Positions 22,683-34,978 of a stretch of 64,000 bases of DNA are shown here, piece after piece. The position numbers and the translations under genes were made by a program. Within the stretch, counting starts at the first letter, position 1; every line of letters begins with the position of its first letter. Origin of the DNA: Orychophragmus violaceus (Eukaryota > Streptophyta > Magnoliopsida > Brassicales > Brassicaceae); the NCBI GenBank assembly GCA_030180135.1, contig CM058239.1, positions 66,781,823 through 66,845,822 on the forward strand, written 5' to 3'. The notes under the pieces were generated by a model, which worked only from the letters and a program-made list of their open reading frames with translations, was not told where the DNA came from and did no database searches.

Positions 22683-25600
22683 GTTTGGCTGTTCTCTTGA
22701 AACCCGTGTTCAAGAGGTCAACAATTCTGCAGAAGTTACTACTTGACTGGAAAATGATAACTAACTATGACTACCATCAGTTAGGTTGTATTTGGTTTGT
22801 CTGGTCTGATCCGATTTTAGTTTTACTACTCTACAAAAGTCTGTAGAACATCACTCTCAAGATTTCAGCGAACTCGTCTGTAGAGATTGTGTGTACCTAC
22901 ATCGCTTTGAATTTCGAAGTGAACGTACGATTCTTTGGGAGGAGTTAAAGATCATACGTAATGATTTTGTGAGCCCAGACACTCTGTGGATTGTTTTGAG
23001 AGACTTCAACGTTACATTGGCCTCCATTGACATTCTCGAGTTCAAGAGTCCTTGGGTGATCAATCAGGTATGAGAGAGTTCCAAGGTCTCGTTTCTGATT
23101 GCGAGCTGTTTGACCTTGCATATGTTGGTCCGGAATTTACTTGGTGGAAAAATAGAGAGTTGGGTCCTATAGGAAAATATCTGGACCGAGCGCTAGTGAA
23201 TGAGGTCTGGGGCTCTAATTTCCCTCATTCATATGCTGATTTTGAGTCTAATGGTATTTCCGATCATGGCCGTTGTGTTGTCTGCCTTGATAACAAAAAG
23301 AGTCGAGAAGCGCTGCCACTTTCAGGTTTTTAATTATCTAACCGAGCTGCCTAGCTTTCTGGACATTATCTCGCAGGTGTGGTCTGAGACTGAGCCTCTC
23401 TGCCATTCGAGATTTGTCCTGTTTCGTTTTCATAAGAAGCTCAAGCTCTTGAAGCCCCTGCTTCGAAATCTAAACAAAGAACGCTATGGAGAAATATCTA
23501 CTAAAACTAAGGAGGCTTATGAAGTCTTGTGTAACAAGAAGAATCAAGTTCTTCTTTCTCCTTCTTTGGTCAATGCAGCTATGCAACAGCTGCTGCGGAA
23601 GCCTCAAACATTTGGCACCATCTAGCGAACATTGAAGAAAGATTCCTCTATCAAAAATTCAGAGTCACTTGGATGTCTTACGGAGATCAGAATACGCCAT
23701 TTTTCATCGTATGGTCCACACGAGGAATGCTAAGAATGCAATTCATAGACTGGTCTGTGATGATGGGGACAAAATTACTAATACTGACGGTATAAAGAAA
23801 GAAGTAATGGATCATTACCAAACCTTCCTAAATCGAGTTAATGATTTTGATTCTTAGATAGATAAACACTTTCTTGATGAGCTGATATCCTATAGGTGCC
23901 CTATGCAGCAGGCTGAGCAGATGATTAGCCATGTTATGGAGTCGGAAATCCTTGCTACCTTGAAGTCCATGCCCTCAAACAAAACCATGGGGCCTGATGG
24001 ATTCACTAAATAATTCTGTCCTTCGGCTTGGTCTATTATAGGACCTGATTTTGTGATTGCGGCACAATCATTTTTCCTCAATGGGTTTATGTCGTATGGT
24101 GTTAACGCAACGACTCCGGTACTTTTGGCTAAGAAGATCGATGTGAATACTATTCAGGATTTCCGACCTATAGCTTGCTGTAACATGATTTATAAGGTTA
24201 TATCCAAGCTGATTTCGAATCGCCTCAAGTCGGTTCTCCCGGAGGGAATGGTTCCTAATCAGAGTGCATTCATGAAAGGAAGACTTCTACTCGAAAATTT
24301 GCTGCTAGATACTGAGCTTACTAAAGACTACCATAAGGACTCTATTTCAGAAAGGTGCGCTTTAAAGCTTGACATCGCTAAAGATTTTAATACGCTTAGA
24401 TGTGACTTTATTATTAAGGTGTTCGGAAAATGTGTTCCCTGACATGTTTGTGAAATGGATTTAAAGGCTTCATTTCTACATATTCTTTCTCAATTATGAT
24501 AAATGGGGATTTGGAGGGATTCTTTAAGAGTTCCCGTGGTTTGACCCAAGGATGCTCTCTGTCGCCTTATCTTTTCGTTATAATTATCAATGTTATGTCC
24601 TTGCTCCTTAACAAATCTGCCTCCGAGAGTAAGGTAAGATACCATCCGAAGTGTAAAGAGGTTAAGCTCACCCACCTGAGCTTTGCAGACGATATGTTGG
24701 TTTTCTTGGATAGTAAAGCTGAGTCTCTAGTAGGCACCATGGATGTTCATAAGGATTTCATTACAGTTTCAGGGTTAACTATTAATGTTGAAAAATCTTC
24801 CCTTTTCACCGAGGGGAAAACTCATCAATCTTTGTGCGACACTGCCACTAAATTGGGATTTTCTCTGCATCAGGTACCCACACGTTACTTTGGGCGGCCA
24901 CTCACTACTAAGAGTTTGAATGGAACTGAGTATGGGCCTCTCATCGATAAAATCAGAACCAGGATGTTAACATGGACCAGTAAAGCGTTGACATTTGCGG
25001 GCAGGCTTCTCCTTCGTGATAGCTAGTATTCAAATTTCTGGTGCTCCGCTTTCCGTCTTCCTCAATGCTGCTTTGACACAATTGAAAGTCTCTGCTCCGC
25101 CTTCCTGTGGTCAGGCTCTCCGCACATTATAACTAAGGCTAAAATAGCTTGGACCGAAGTCTACAAACTGAAGTGAGAATGGGGTTTGGGAATTTGACAT
25201 CTCAAAGACACCTCATGTATGTTTGCGCTGAAGTTGATAAGGAGTATACTGAGCAACTCAAATACTTTATGGGTACATTGGACGTGTCACTACCTACTAT
25301 GTTACTCCTCTTTCTGGGATGTGACTTCTAAGACAAGAGGATTTGGCATAAACTCCTTATGCTCAAACCTGTTGCAGAAAAGTTTGTTAAATATGCATTG
25401 GGTAAAGGTGATAACACCTTTTCTGGCTTGATAATTGGCTAGAAGTGGGTAGACTCATTGAAGTGGCTTGTGAATCTGGAAAAAGAAATTTGGGTATTCC
25501 TCCCTCTGCAAAATTCGCTGATGTGGTCCAAGATGAGCATTGGAACATCCGTAGATGCCACGTAGTTTATCTGCAGATTGTGATTCAGAGAGTTCAAGCT

Positions 25601-25843
25601 GTTCTTGTTCCCCCGGTTGAAGCAGGCAACGATATTGTTCTTTGGCGTCATGGACCAGACAATTTCAAGCATAGTTTTTCTGGGAAAAAATACGTGGAAT
25701 CAGGTCAGAGAGATTAGCCTTGGTGGCACGAGCTAGCCGGGTTTCCCCAAGCGATCCCTCGTCATGCTTTCATCACGTGGCTCGCTCTCCCGGATAAAAT
25801 TGCAACAGGCAGACAAAATGCGATGTTGGGGTTTGAATCAACA
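22683..25843 (+). pseudogene. LINE endonuclease-reverse transcriptase, 5' part (broken)
   Basis: The frame starts in the APE-type endonuclease with FGCLLETRVQE, then a G-to-R changed DFN motif (LRDFNVTLASID), GPEFTWWKNRE with KYLDRALVN, and NGISDHGRCVV (the SDH motif). A linker follows, then the reverse transcriptase: SMPSNKTMGPDGF, DFRPIACCNMIYKVISKLI, VPNQSAFMKGRLL, LKLDIAKDFNTL (normally KAFD), GLTQGCSLSPYLFV and the catalytic LSFADDMLVF. Downstream blocks to 25843 belong to the region after the RT. At least eight frameshifts or stops (for example at 23855, 24010 and 24440) mean no protein is made. The FADD aspartates are retained. The Gypsy element interrupts it near the zf-RVT region. 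Confidence 0.85.
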
Positions 25844-25944
25844 TGATATATGGAATTGATTTTCGGTTTTGTGTTTTGGTTTTGGTGTTACAGTTTGATT
25901 ATTTCTATTTCGGTTTTGGTGTTTGGTTCGGGTGTTTACGGTTT

Positions 25945-26924
25945 TGATGAGGGCATCAAGACATCATCAACCAAGATGCATAGAGGAGAGATCAACCAGC
26001 CGGTCCATGCCATTGGAGATAAGCAACTAGGAGCTCCACCACTCAGCCATGGAGATTCCACTCATGCCAACAAACTCAGCATCAATGACTTGTATCAAAC
26101 AGCCTTTCTTGAAGTCATTGGTCAAGCCATAACAGCCTCCGTTCATGTTGGATCACAAGTTATTCAAATTGCCAATCCGGAGCTATTTAAGGAAATGATG
26201 AAGACCACTTGGTTTATCACCTCTCAAACCAAAACTTGGCGACCAGGAGACATTTACCACAACCCAAAGAAGCTAGAAGACATTCTAAGTCCATACAAAA
26301 TGCACAAAATCCCTTGGAGAATCAAATGGACCGACTTTCCTATTTTGGAGCCTATGAAGATCATCAACCAACGACTACATTCTGATGTGTTTCTACACAA
26401 TCCCAAGCCGCATTCACTGCACCTAGACATTCCAAGACATCATTCATACTTGCCTAAACCACCAAGACTCAAGGGTTTCCATACTTGGCCAAGAATCCCC
26501 TTGAATCTGCCCAACGGCTAGTTTTTATTAAGAAACGATTTCTTTCTTTATTTCTGGCCATATGGCCATTTTGTACAGCTTATTTAAGCTTAGTCTAGCT
26601 CATTGTATCATTCACCTTTCAATCAATCAAGAATAATCAGAGTATTTTGTTTCAAAGAGTGTTCTTTGAGTTTTGTGTTCATTAGATTCAATTGAGTGAT
26701 TCATTGTTTCTTTTGAGTTCTCAGAATTAGTCTTCTTTGTGTGATTCAAAGAGATTGCTTCTGCCAAGGATTGAGAGAGTCAATCAAACCACTGAGCAAG
26801 AGAGTTGTTCACCATCACTTCTATCTCGTAATTCCATTGCATTCTGAACAAGTGAGAGAGCTTCAAAGCCATCACCTGTTCTTCCATCTCCCACCATCCT
26901 AGTCTCTGATTTGGCGCTACATCA
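25945..26924 (+). repeat. gag-only element, 5' LTR
   Basis: This 980-bp LTR matches 30198-31177. It carries an open coding-like stretch to about 26521, TATTTAAGCTTAG (TATA-like) near 26580 and a tail of GAGAGAG-rich sequence. It is followed by the primer-binding site. Confidence 0.9.
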
Positions 26925-27930
26925 TCTGGTATCAGAACCGAAAAGTTCCAAATCAGGTGTATTCTATCCATTACCTTTCGGTTTTATTGCATCTAGTTCT
27001 GTTAGATCATAGTTTTAGTTTATGTTCTTCATCTCATTTAAAAAATCAAAAGAAAAAGTCATCGCATCTAGTCTAGTTTTATTGATTTCTCATCCAAAAA
27101 CAAAAAGAAAAAGTAGTTTACATTCCTAGTTTCTGTTCAAAGTCTTATTCATTCAAAAACCCCAAAAGAAAAGTGATTTTCATCAAGTTTAGTTTTCTAT
27201 GTTTTCATTAATCATTCAAAAACCAAAAAAATAGTTTGTTTCTATTTTATAGTATTTGATTTGCATCGTTTAAACAAAAACCAAAAAGAAAAGTCTATTT
27301 GCATTAGTTTCATTCTTAGTGTTCTTACAAGCTTTGTTTTCAAAAACCAGAAGAAAGAAAAGAAAAGAAAGAGTTTTGTTGTGTTTGATCCGATTTTTCC
27401 TAAAAGAAAAGCCAAAAAAGAGTTCATTCCTTATTTGTTTCTTCCAATTCGAAATTTAAACCAAGGAAAGGCTTCTCTTAAAAGTTTTGTATCATCAGAA
27501 ATCCTTGTTTCCATAAGTTGCAAAACGTGTGAGTTTTTAAAGAAAGAAGAAAGTTTGCAAAACTATCATTTTTTTAACTTTTAGACTTAAAAAAAAAACA
27601 GAAACTAATTTGTTAAAGTTCCTAAACCAGTGCAAACTTGTTTTGAACCAATCCTTAACCAGCTTTTCTGATTTTTGAAGAGATTTCCAACCGGTTTCCC
27701 AAAATTTGTTTCCTAACTTCTTAAAACTTGTTTAAAACGAGTTTGATCTTTTCTTTGCTTTGTTGAAGGGATTCAAAACAGTGTGATTGATTGTTTGATT
27801 CTCTGAATTGCGTTTGGAGCTTGTGTGCATCAATAAGATCAGTGCATAGCTTGGTACAACTTACAAGCAGATAAGTTTAGAACCTATTGATACTTATCTG
27901 CTCTTGTATCAATCTTTCAGGTACTAAAAC
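26925..27930 (+). promoter_or_regulatory. gag-only element leader with primer-binding site
   Basis: TGGTATCAGAACC at 26927-26939 is complementary to the 3' end of initiator Met-tRNA apart from one base (usual TGGTATCAGAGCC). The leader then shows repeated TCAAAAACCAAAAAGAAAAG-like units (about 27045-27410), an A-rich tandem motif five or more times repeated, before the gag ATG at 27931. The repeats may matter for packaging or be a slippage product. Confidence 0.75.
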
Positions 27931-30726
27931 ATGGAGGATGAAGATGAAGCAAGTGTCTACACTACTTCAGAGGTAGATTGGGGTGATGAAGAGCACTCAT
28001 GGAATGGAGAAGAAGAGTTCTCTGAAACATTTTGGACAGAAGAAGCAGCATCAAAAGCTAGCTTTGATGCAGATGTTGAGCATGATCAGGAAGGATCCGA
28101 GCTTGAAGAAGAAGCACATGGAGAGGACTATTATAGCACAGACTATGAAGAGGATCCTAATGATGGAGAACCTGAACCTAAACCTCCATACCCTTACCAA
28201 GACGAAGTACAATGTGTTTCAAGGCAGAAGAATGCATGGGAAGATCAATTTGACTTACAAGATCCTTATGGAGCAGAACCTGATTACAAGGAAGAAGAAG
28301 AGCAACAAGAGTTTGACTCTTGGGATGGAGAAGCTCAGATTGAATCCAACTCTGATGAAAAATCAGAGAGAGGCTGTGAAGAGGAGTCATGGGCAGAAGA
28401 GAATGACTCAACAGCTGATAGCCAAGAAGAACTAGGCTGTGAAGAAGCTGATTCCCAATACATTTTAAGTGAAGCTGAGACAGAGACAAGAGACGACCCC
28501 ATTGAAGAAGCATGGGAAAGCAACATCAATTCTGAAACCAGTGAAGAAGAAGAATACCAAGGTGAGCTTTGTCAAGAAGAACCATATAACATATGTTTTC
28601 CAGGTCGTGTGCAAGGACCAGAAGCTTATCTAAGGTGGGAAAGAGATATAGACGACTGGTTTCAAGCCAATCAAGTTCCAGAAGAAGAGAAGACAACCAT
28701 TGCTGAAGAAACTCTAATTGAAGAAGCCTATCTAGAATGGGATAAAGATGCTTACCTCAGAATTGAACTTGAGCTACCAGACCACACTTGGAAAGAGATG
28801 AAGCAGCTACTGCATAAGGAGTTTGTAGAAGAGATCTCCACAGAACCATACTACTCAAGGTGGAAAATTCCTCAAGAGCCAAGAAGATGGATCATGGCAA
28901 CACCTCCAAAGAAGAATACTTGTTCTTCTAAACCAAGAAAGATGACTTCCAATAAGCAATTAAAGGCTGCCAAAGATGAACCAGAGGCGCCAAACCAGAA
29001 GAGAGCACGAGCTGCCAAGGTCAGGAAGCCACATCTAACCACTCCTAAGGAGCAAGAGCAGAGAAAAGAAGGACCATGGCTTAAGGAAGCCATTGGAGAA
29101 AGTTTCAACATCTTGCACCTTCAACCAGACACGCCAAGACCAGGTAAATCTACTAACTCTAAGAGACTTAAAGATCATACATGCTATAGATGTCATAGGA
29201 GAGGACATTTTGCTGCAACTTGTCCATCTAAACAATTGTTGAAAGAAACATCACTAGGAGAGAAAACTGCATTAACTAAAACAAGTGATAGTTTAGCTCA
29301 TTCTGATTTGTTATTCCCCAATTCTAGTGTCATGCATTTGTCTTTGTCAAAAGGATTTGATGCAGGGAAAGAAGAACTGAGCAGTAAAGAGCATGAGCCA
29401 ACCAAAGTCAGTAGGGAAGATCAAAGACCAGAGAAACATGTTTTGGTGATCAAGAAAGAAGATGAACGTTTAATGATCACTAGCTCACAAGAGCAGAAGG
29501 TCCAAACCCTCATACAACCTACTGAAGCTGAACATGTAAGTACAATTATCATACAATATGTTTTAAGTACTCCAAGAACAGATATAATGCACTTGTTCTT
29601 CCCAAAGAGCATCTCTACAGATATAAAGCACAAGGGAGAATAGAATGTGAAGAGAAGCTCATATATAGCCCTTACACTAAGTGATCATATTGATCAAGGC
29701 AGTAGAGAAAAGGAGAACATCAAGGAGAAACCACCAGACCCAAGCAAAAACTCCGCATCTATTAACAAGGTAAGTCTCTCTTTGATACATTTCATTTCCA
29801 ATGATTCAACAGCTGTGTTAAAGAACTTGTTGAGCTTACAAGAAGATGAGATATCACTAGCACATGAAATTGACTCTAAGGAGAAGGATTCAAGTTGTTT
29901 ATTATGTGATAAAGAACACATAATGCACTTGTCTCTTTGCAAAAGTGTTGAACATATTTCAGGTCATAAGGAGAGCAGGAGCAAGATAGACAAAAGAGAA
30001 GCCATACCAGCCCAAAGAAGAGGAGTATTACTATCATATCTGCTCAAAGGAGAACCACCAGACACTCCACTCACCTCCAGACCATATGCACATCAAGGTA
30101 AGACCCTAAACTCCCAAAGGAGAATGAAAGCCAACTTGATTTCTCTTGGTGCAGATTTGCTAGTTTCGAGGTCGAAACCTTTTCAAGAGGGAGAGTATGA
30201 TGAGGGCATCAAGACATCATCAACCAAGATGCATAGAGGAGAGATCAACCAGCCGGTCCATGCCATTGGAGATAAGCAACTAGGAGCTCAACCACTCAGC
30301 CATGGAGATTCCACTCATGCCAACCAACTCAGCATCAATGACTTGTATCAAACAGCCTTTTTTGAAGTCATTGGTCAAGCCATAACAGCCCCGATTTATG
30401 TTGGATCACAAGTTATTCAAATTGCCAATCCGGAGCCATTTAAGGAAACTATGAAGACCACTTGGTTTATCACCTCTCAAACCAAAAATTGGCGACCAGG
30501 AGACATTTACCACAACCCAGAGAACCTAGAAGACGTCCTAAGTCCATACAAAATGCACAAAATCCTTTGGAGAATCAAATGGACCGACTTTCCTATTTTG
30601 GAGCCTATGAAGATCATCAACCAACGGCTACATTCTGATGTGTTTCTACACAATCCCAAGCCACATTCACTGCACCTAGACATTCCAAGATATCATTCAT
30701 GCTTGCCTAAACCACCAAGACTCTAG
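27931..30726 (+). CDS. gag-like polyprotein, acidic N-terminus, zinc knuckle, runs into 3' LTR
   Basis: The frame opens at 27931 and is interrupted by a single in-frame TAG at 29641-29643. It continues in the same frame to 30726, through the polypurine tract and 529 bp into the 3' LTR. About the first 220 residues are extremely Glu/Asp-rich. Residues about 225-300 (AYLRWERDIDDWFQANQVP through MKQLLHKEFVEE) look like a retrotransposon gag core. A CCHC zinc knuckle follows (CYRCHRRGHFAATC, near 29174-29215). Later MHLSL/MHLFF words recur near 29331, 29588 and 29923. The LTR-encoded end (from MHRGEINQPVHAIG) is unrecognised. Gag would coat RNA; no enzymes are encoded. The amber codon could be a mutation or a leaky stop. 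Confidence 0.75.
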
Positions 30727-31177
30727 GGTTTCCATATTTGGCCAAGAATCCCCTTGAATCTTCCCAACGGCTAGTTTTTATTAAGAAACGATTTCTTTCT
30801 TTATTTCTGGCCATATGGCCGTTATGTACAGCTTATTTAAGCTTAGTCTAGCTCATTGTATCATTCACCTTTCAATCAATCAAGAATAATCAGAGTATTT
30901 TGTTTTAAAGAGTGTTTTTTGAGTTTTGTGTTCATTAGATTCAATTAAGTGATTCATTGTTTCTTTTGAGTTCTCAGAATTAGTCTTCTTTGTGTGATTC
31001 AAAGAGATTGCTTCTGCCAAGGATTGAGAGAGTCAATTAACCCACTGAGCAAGAGAGTTGTTCACCATCACTTCTATCTCGTAATTCCATTGCATTCTGA
31101 ACAAGTGAGAGAGCTTCAAAGCCACCACCTGTTCTTCCATCTCCCACCATCCTAGTCTCTGATTTGGGGCTGCATCA
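30198..31177 (+). repeat. gag-only element, 3' LTR
   Basis: Matches the 5' LTR with scattered substitutions. The gag-like frame enters it without a break and stops at TAG 30724-30726, where the 5' LTR copy reads AAG. GGTTT follows as the target duplication. Confidence 0.9.
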
Positions 31178-31436
31178 GGTTTGCTAGCTTAACTGGCAAA
31201 CCTTTAGGGTTTTAGGAGTTGTTATATAAAGATTGTAACAGCTTAACGTGATCAATAAGAAAATCTATTGACAATATTCATCTCTACATCTTATCTTCTC
31301 TACAAATCAATTGTGAGTGCTCTTGTGCTTGAAGGTTCATACGCTCCTTTGCATTAAGAGGTCGAAATCTGTGTTTTAGGAACACTGGTTTCTTGGTTAC
31401 TTGATTCATAAGTTACTGATAAACTTTTCGTTATCA

Positions 31437-31471
31437 AAGGTATCAGAGCTTCGTCGTTTCTCGGAAATTCA
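31437..31471 (+). promoter_or_regulatory. Gypsy chromovirus primer-binding site
   Basis: Directly after the 5' LTR end (ATCA at 31436), AAGGTATCAGAGCTTCG matches the initiator Met-tRNA type site GGTATCAGAGC. The leader is only about 35 bp before the gag ATG at 31472. Confidence 0.8.
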
Positions 31472-32560
31472 ATGGCCGAAACACGAGCTCAGAAGGAGAA
31501 AGAAGCGATGTTCAAAGAAGTCGAAAGTTTGGTGGAAATCGGCTGGTGAACATCAAAGGAGCAGTAGCAACTCAAATAGCAGCGCAGAATGAGTCGATGA
31601 GCAAACACATAGCTGAGGTGTTCGAGGCTATTAGGTTGTTACAAATCCGTCAGGACAAGTCATCGGACAGTGAAGAACAAGGGAAGTCCTCAGAGTTTTC
31701 TTTTCAACACGGTTCTACACAAGGCGGTCATGATCAGGGAAAAGCGAAAACTAATGGCAGCAACGCTTACTCTGCAATCACGCGCCTCGCCAAAGTTGAT
31801 TTTCCAAGGTTTGATGGTGATCAGATCTAAGAATGGCTGTTCAAAGTGGAACAATTTTTTTCGATCGACCATACACCTGAAAATTTGAAAATCGGGCTTG
31901 CATCAATACACTTTGACGGTGTAGCTGCAGCTTGGCATCGCTCTGTGGTTCAATCCGAGGTGGAAGAAGAAGCCCTACAAGATTAGTCAGCATACAAAAT
32001 ATTACTTCAGGAGAGGTTTGAAGAGGTTTTAGATGACCCCATTGCAGAGTTGAAACAGTTGCAGGAGACGGATGGGATCATAGAGTATCACAGGCGTTTT
32101 GAGCTGATTCGCAACCGTGTTAAGATGTCGGAGAAATATCTTGTGAGCGCCTATCTCGCCGGACTACGTACAGATACACAGATGCACATATGCATGTTTC
32201 AACCTCAAACAATCCGTCAATGCTTGATGTTTGGTCGTCTTTATGAGCAAGCACACCCTAAGAAACCTTTCGTATCATCTTGGTCAACATCTAAACCCGC
32301 GCAAACTAATAAGGGTCTTCTACCAGCAAAGAAAGGCTCGGAAGTTCAGATGGGTAAACCTAATCAGCAAGATAAACCGAGAGAAACATTGAATCAGCCA
32401 CGCAAGTTCTTGTCTAAGGAGGAGATGAGTAGACGTCGAGCTGAAGGGCTGTGCTACTTTTGCGATGAGAAATACAATCCAGGGCATTACCTTACGCATA
32501 AGAAAACTCAACTTTTCATGATTGACGTTGAGGATGAAGACGATGAGCAAGGGGTGACCG
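31472..32560 (+). pseudogene. Gypsy chromovirus gag (broken)
   Basis: The ATG at 31472 opens MAETRAQKEKEAMFKEVES, a Tekay/Del-type gag start. A stop follows after about 25 codons and the frame shifts. The capsid region contains EWLFKVEQFFSIDHTP, VAAAWHRSVV and YHRRFELIRNRVKMSEKY, with stops at 31828-31830 and 31984-31986 (a Trp position). Near 32450-32510 CYFCDEKYNPGHYLTHKKTQ is the altered zinc knuckle typical of this clade. Gag would form virus-like particles; this copy cannot. The order gag then protease follows with no intervening stop region as in other Ty3/Gypsy elements. Confidence 0.85.
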
Positions 32561-32597
32561 ATGAGATAACAACGCCGGAAGAGGAACTACAGGCTAC

Positions 32598-32935
32598 CAA
32601 ACTATGCGGGTTAAGGGAATCCATGGAAAGCGTGGTCTACGCACAATTTCATTGATCCTAAGGTGGCTGAAAAACTGGGATGTAAGCTGATTCCAGCTGG
32701 TATCAAACGGGTTGCAGTTGCGGATGGCCGTAAACTAGGCATCACCTCGAAGGTAGAAGGTTTTCATTGGTACTTTGGTGGTACAAATTTTAAGGATGAT
32801 GTGATGGTACTTCCATTAGGAAATTGTGACATGGTATTAGGAGTGCAATGGTTGGCCACATTAGGTCCAATTACTTGGGATTTTACTAAGCTGGAAATGC
32901 AATTTAGATGGGGCAATCAAAAATGTTCTCTCTAG
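32598..32935 (+). pseudogene. Gypsy chromovirus protease with deleted active site
   Basis: MRVKGIHGKR is read from about 32604 in one frame and THNFIDPKVAEKLGCKL in another from about 32638. Between them the segment that should carry the catalytic D-S/T-G motif is missing, through a small deletion that also shifts the frame. The following part (GIKRVAVADGRKLG, then MVLGVQWLATLGPITWDF) is the normal end of the retropepsin domain. Retropepsin cuts the polyprotein; without the aspartate this copy is inactive irrespective of other stops. Confidence 0.8.
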
Positions 32936-32938
32936 GGC

Positions 32939-33895
32939 ATGAGAGAAGGTTCTGTGCGCGAGATGAAGGCTAACCGTTTGAACAATCTAAGAGAGGACGA
33001 AGGACAGCTTTCTATGCTTTACTTACTTGACAATACTGAAGAAGATAGACATGGTCTCGACGGTGGACAGTTAGAAGCGCACAACCCGACTTCATCTCAC
33101 GAGTTGTCAGTGGTGCTGAGTAAGTTTGCGTCTGTGTTTGAAGAACCCACGACACTGCCTCCTTCTCGGCCGAAGCATGATCATCGTATACCTTTAATGG
33201 AGGGATCAAATCCGGTGAATCAACGTCCATACCGCTACGATATCCACCAAAAGAATGAGATAGATCGAATCGTCCAAGAAATGCTGACTTCAGGCACGAT
33301 TCAAGATAGTTCCAGCCCATTTGCATCGCCAGTAGTTTTGGTGAATAAGAAAGACGGAACTTGGCGCTTATGCGTAGATTATCGAGGTCTTAACAGTATG
33401 ACGGTTAAGGACAGGTTTCCGATACTGCTGATCGAAGATCTCATGGATGAATTAGGAGGCTCGGCAGTTTATTCTAAGATCGACCTTCGCGCTGGCTATC
33501 ACCAATACTGAATGGCCAGTGACGACATCCATAAGACCGCTTTTAAGACACATGCATGCCACTATGAGTATCTGGTCATGCCGTTCGGCCTTACCAATGC
33601 TCCGGCTACATTCCAGGGCCTCATGAATGCAGTTTTTAAGCAGTTCCTCCGTAAGTTCGTACTCATCTTTTTTAACGATATCTTAGTGTATAGCCCTACA
33701 ATGGTGCTACACGTTCAGCACTTGCAGGCTGTTTTTAGTCAGATGAAGGAGCACAATTTATTTGCTAAACGAAGTAAGTGTGTCTTTGCTGCGGAAAAAT
33801 TGAGTACCTCAGTCATTACATTGAGGCTACAGGGATTTCGACTGACCCTAACAAGGTCAAGGCTATCTCCGACTGGCCCCTGCCTCTCTCTCTAA
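32939..33895 (+). pseudogene. Gypsy chromovirus reverse transcriptase (mutated)
   Basis: Motifs appear in order: HDHRIPLMEG, RPYRYDIHQKNEIDRIV, SPVVLVNKKDGTWRLCVDYR, YSKIDLRAGYHQ, then a TGA at 33509-33511 where Arg (CGA) is normal. FGLTNAPATFQGLMN and the catalytic block follow. The expected F/YxDD box reads FFNDILVYS, so one catalytic Asp is Asn. A frameshift near 33800 follows. The domain copies RNA to DNA in related elements; here it has lost a catalytic residue and its frame. Confidence 0.9.
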
Positions 33896-34978
33896 AACAA
33901 CTTCGGAGGGTTTTTGGGGTTAGTGGGCTATTACCGGTAGTTTGTGCGCAATTTCGGTTCTATAGCTCGTCCATTGACAGCGCTTACCAAAAAAGACTCA
34001 TTTGAATGGTCTGAGGAATCATCTTCTGCGTTTGCAAGCTTTAAGAAGGCATTGTGCGAAACCCCTGTTTTAGCACTACCACGTTTTAATCGACAGTTCG
34101 TGGTTGAAACATACGCTTGCGGTCATGGTATAGGCGCAATGTTGATGCAGGATGGCCACCCGTTAGCGTACATCAGTCGGCACTTAAAAGGGAAGCAGCT
34201 GACCTTGTCCATATACGAGAAGGAATTATTCGCAGTGGTATTTGCGGTTCAGAAATGGCGACACTACTTGTTGACAGGACGATTTATAATCAAGACTGAT
34301 CAACGTAGTCTGAAATACTTGCTGGAGCAACGTCTTAACGCCCCCATCCAACAGCAATGGTTACCAAAGTTACTTGAATTTGATTATGAAATTCAGTACC
34401 GTCAAGGTAAAGATAACCTCGTCGCGGATGCACTATCACGGGTGGACGGCTCTGAGGTATTACACATGTCCCTCTCTGTTCTTGATTGCGACTTACTAAA
34501 GCAAATTCAGGCGGGGTATGAGAGTGATAGTTGGCTTAAGGATCTGATCGCCGAGCTGCAAGTGAATCCGAATGCTCGGAAACACTATTCATGGTCTCAA
34601 AATTTGTTACGTCGGAAGAGTAAGCTTGTGGTTCCGCAGGACAGCAACCTCAGGGACTTGATACTGAAATGGCTACATGATTTAGGCAGTGGGGGTCACT
34701 CCGGTAGGGACACCACACACCAGCGAGTCAAGGGGTGGTTTTATTGGAAGGGAATGGCTAAAGACATACAAACATATATCATAAGTTGCAGCGTTTGTCA
34801 GAGCTGTAAGTACGATACGACATCTTATCCAGGATTGATTCAACCTCTTCCTATACCCGAGACACTGTGGACTGATATTTCTATGGACTTCATTGATGGG
34901 TTGCCTCCATTTTTGGAAAAACAGTTATCTTTGTCGTAGTGGATCGGCTCAGCAAAGCCACCCATTTGATGCCGCTCG
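33896..34978 (+). pseudogene. Gypsy chromovirus RNase H and integrase 5' part
   Basis: A 331-codon open stretch (33944-34939) encodes the RT tether and RNase H: ARPLTALTKKDSFEW, VVETYACGHGIGAML (catalytic Asp replaced by Tyr/Ala context, usually TDASG.G.GAVL), YEKELFAVV, TDQRSLKYLLEQR and DNLVADALSR. The integrase zinc-binding segment follows (GHSGRDTTHQRVKGWFYW, then CSVCQSCK). The core starts at WTDISMDFIDGLPP and, after a frameshift near 34920, VVVDRLSKATHLMPL. It is then cut at 34978 by the Copia element. This is the best-preserved part of the element. Confidence 0.9.

Larger units (their letters stand above)
25945..31177 (+). mobile_element. gag-only LTR retrotransposon (TR-GAG-like)
   Basis: Two ~980-bp LTRs (25945-26924 and 30198-31177) start TGATGAGGGCATCAAGAC and end CATCA. 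A primer site TGGTATCAGAACC (26927-26939) and a purine-rich tract (CAAGAGGGAGAG before 30198) are present. GGTTT flanks both sides (25940-25944 and 31178-31182). The interior holds only one gag-like frame; no protease, RT or integrase is visible, so it must rely on another element. The LTRs differ at roughly 34 positions by eye (about 3.5%). Confidence 0.9.

Noticed and set aside
23052..23625. Overlapping plus frames as two separate genes
   Set aside because: They are the same LINE endonuclease/linker read on either side of frameshifts.
28178..28529. Minus-strand frames opposite the gag-like gene
   Set aside because: They are mirror frames of GAA/GAT-rich coding sequence (Ser/Leu-rich on the other strand), not genes.
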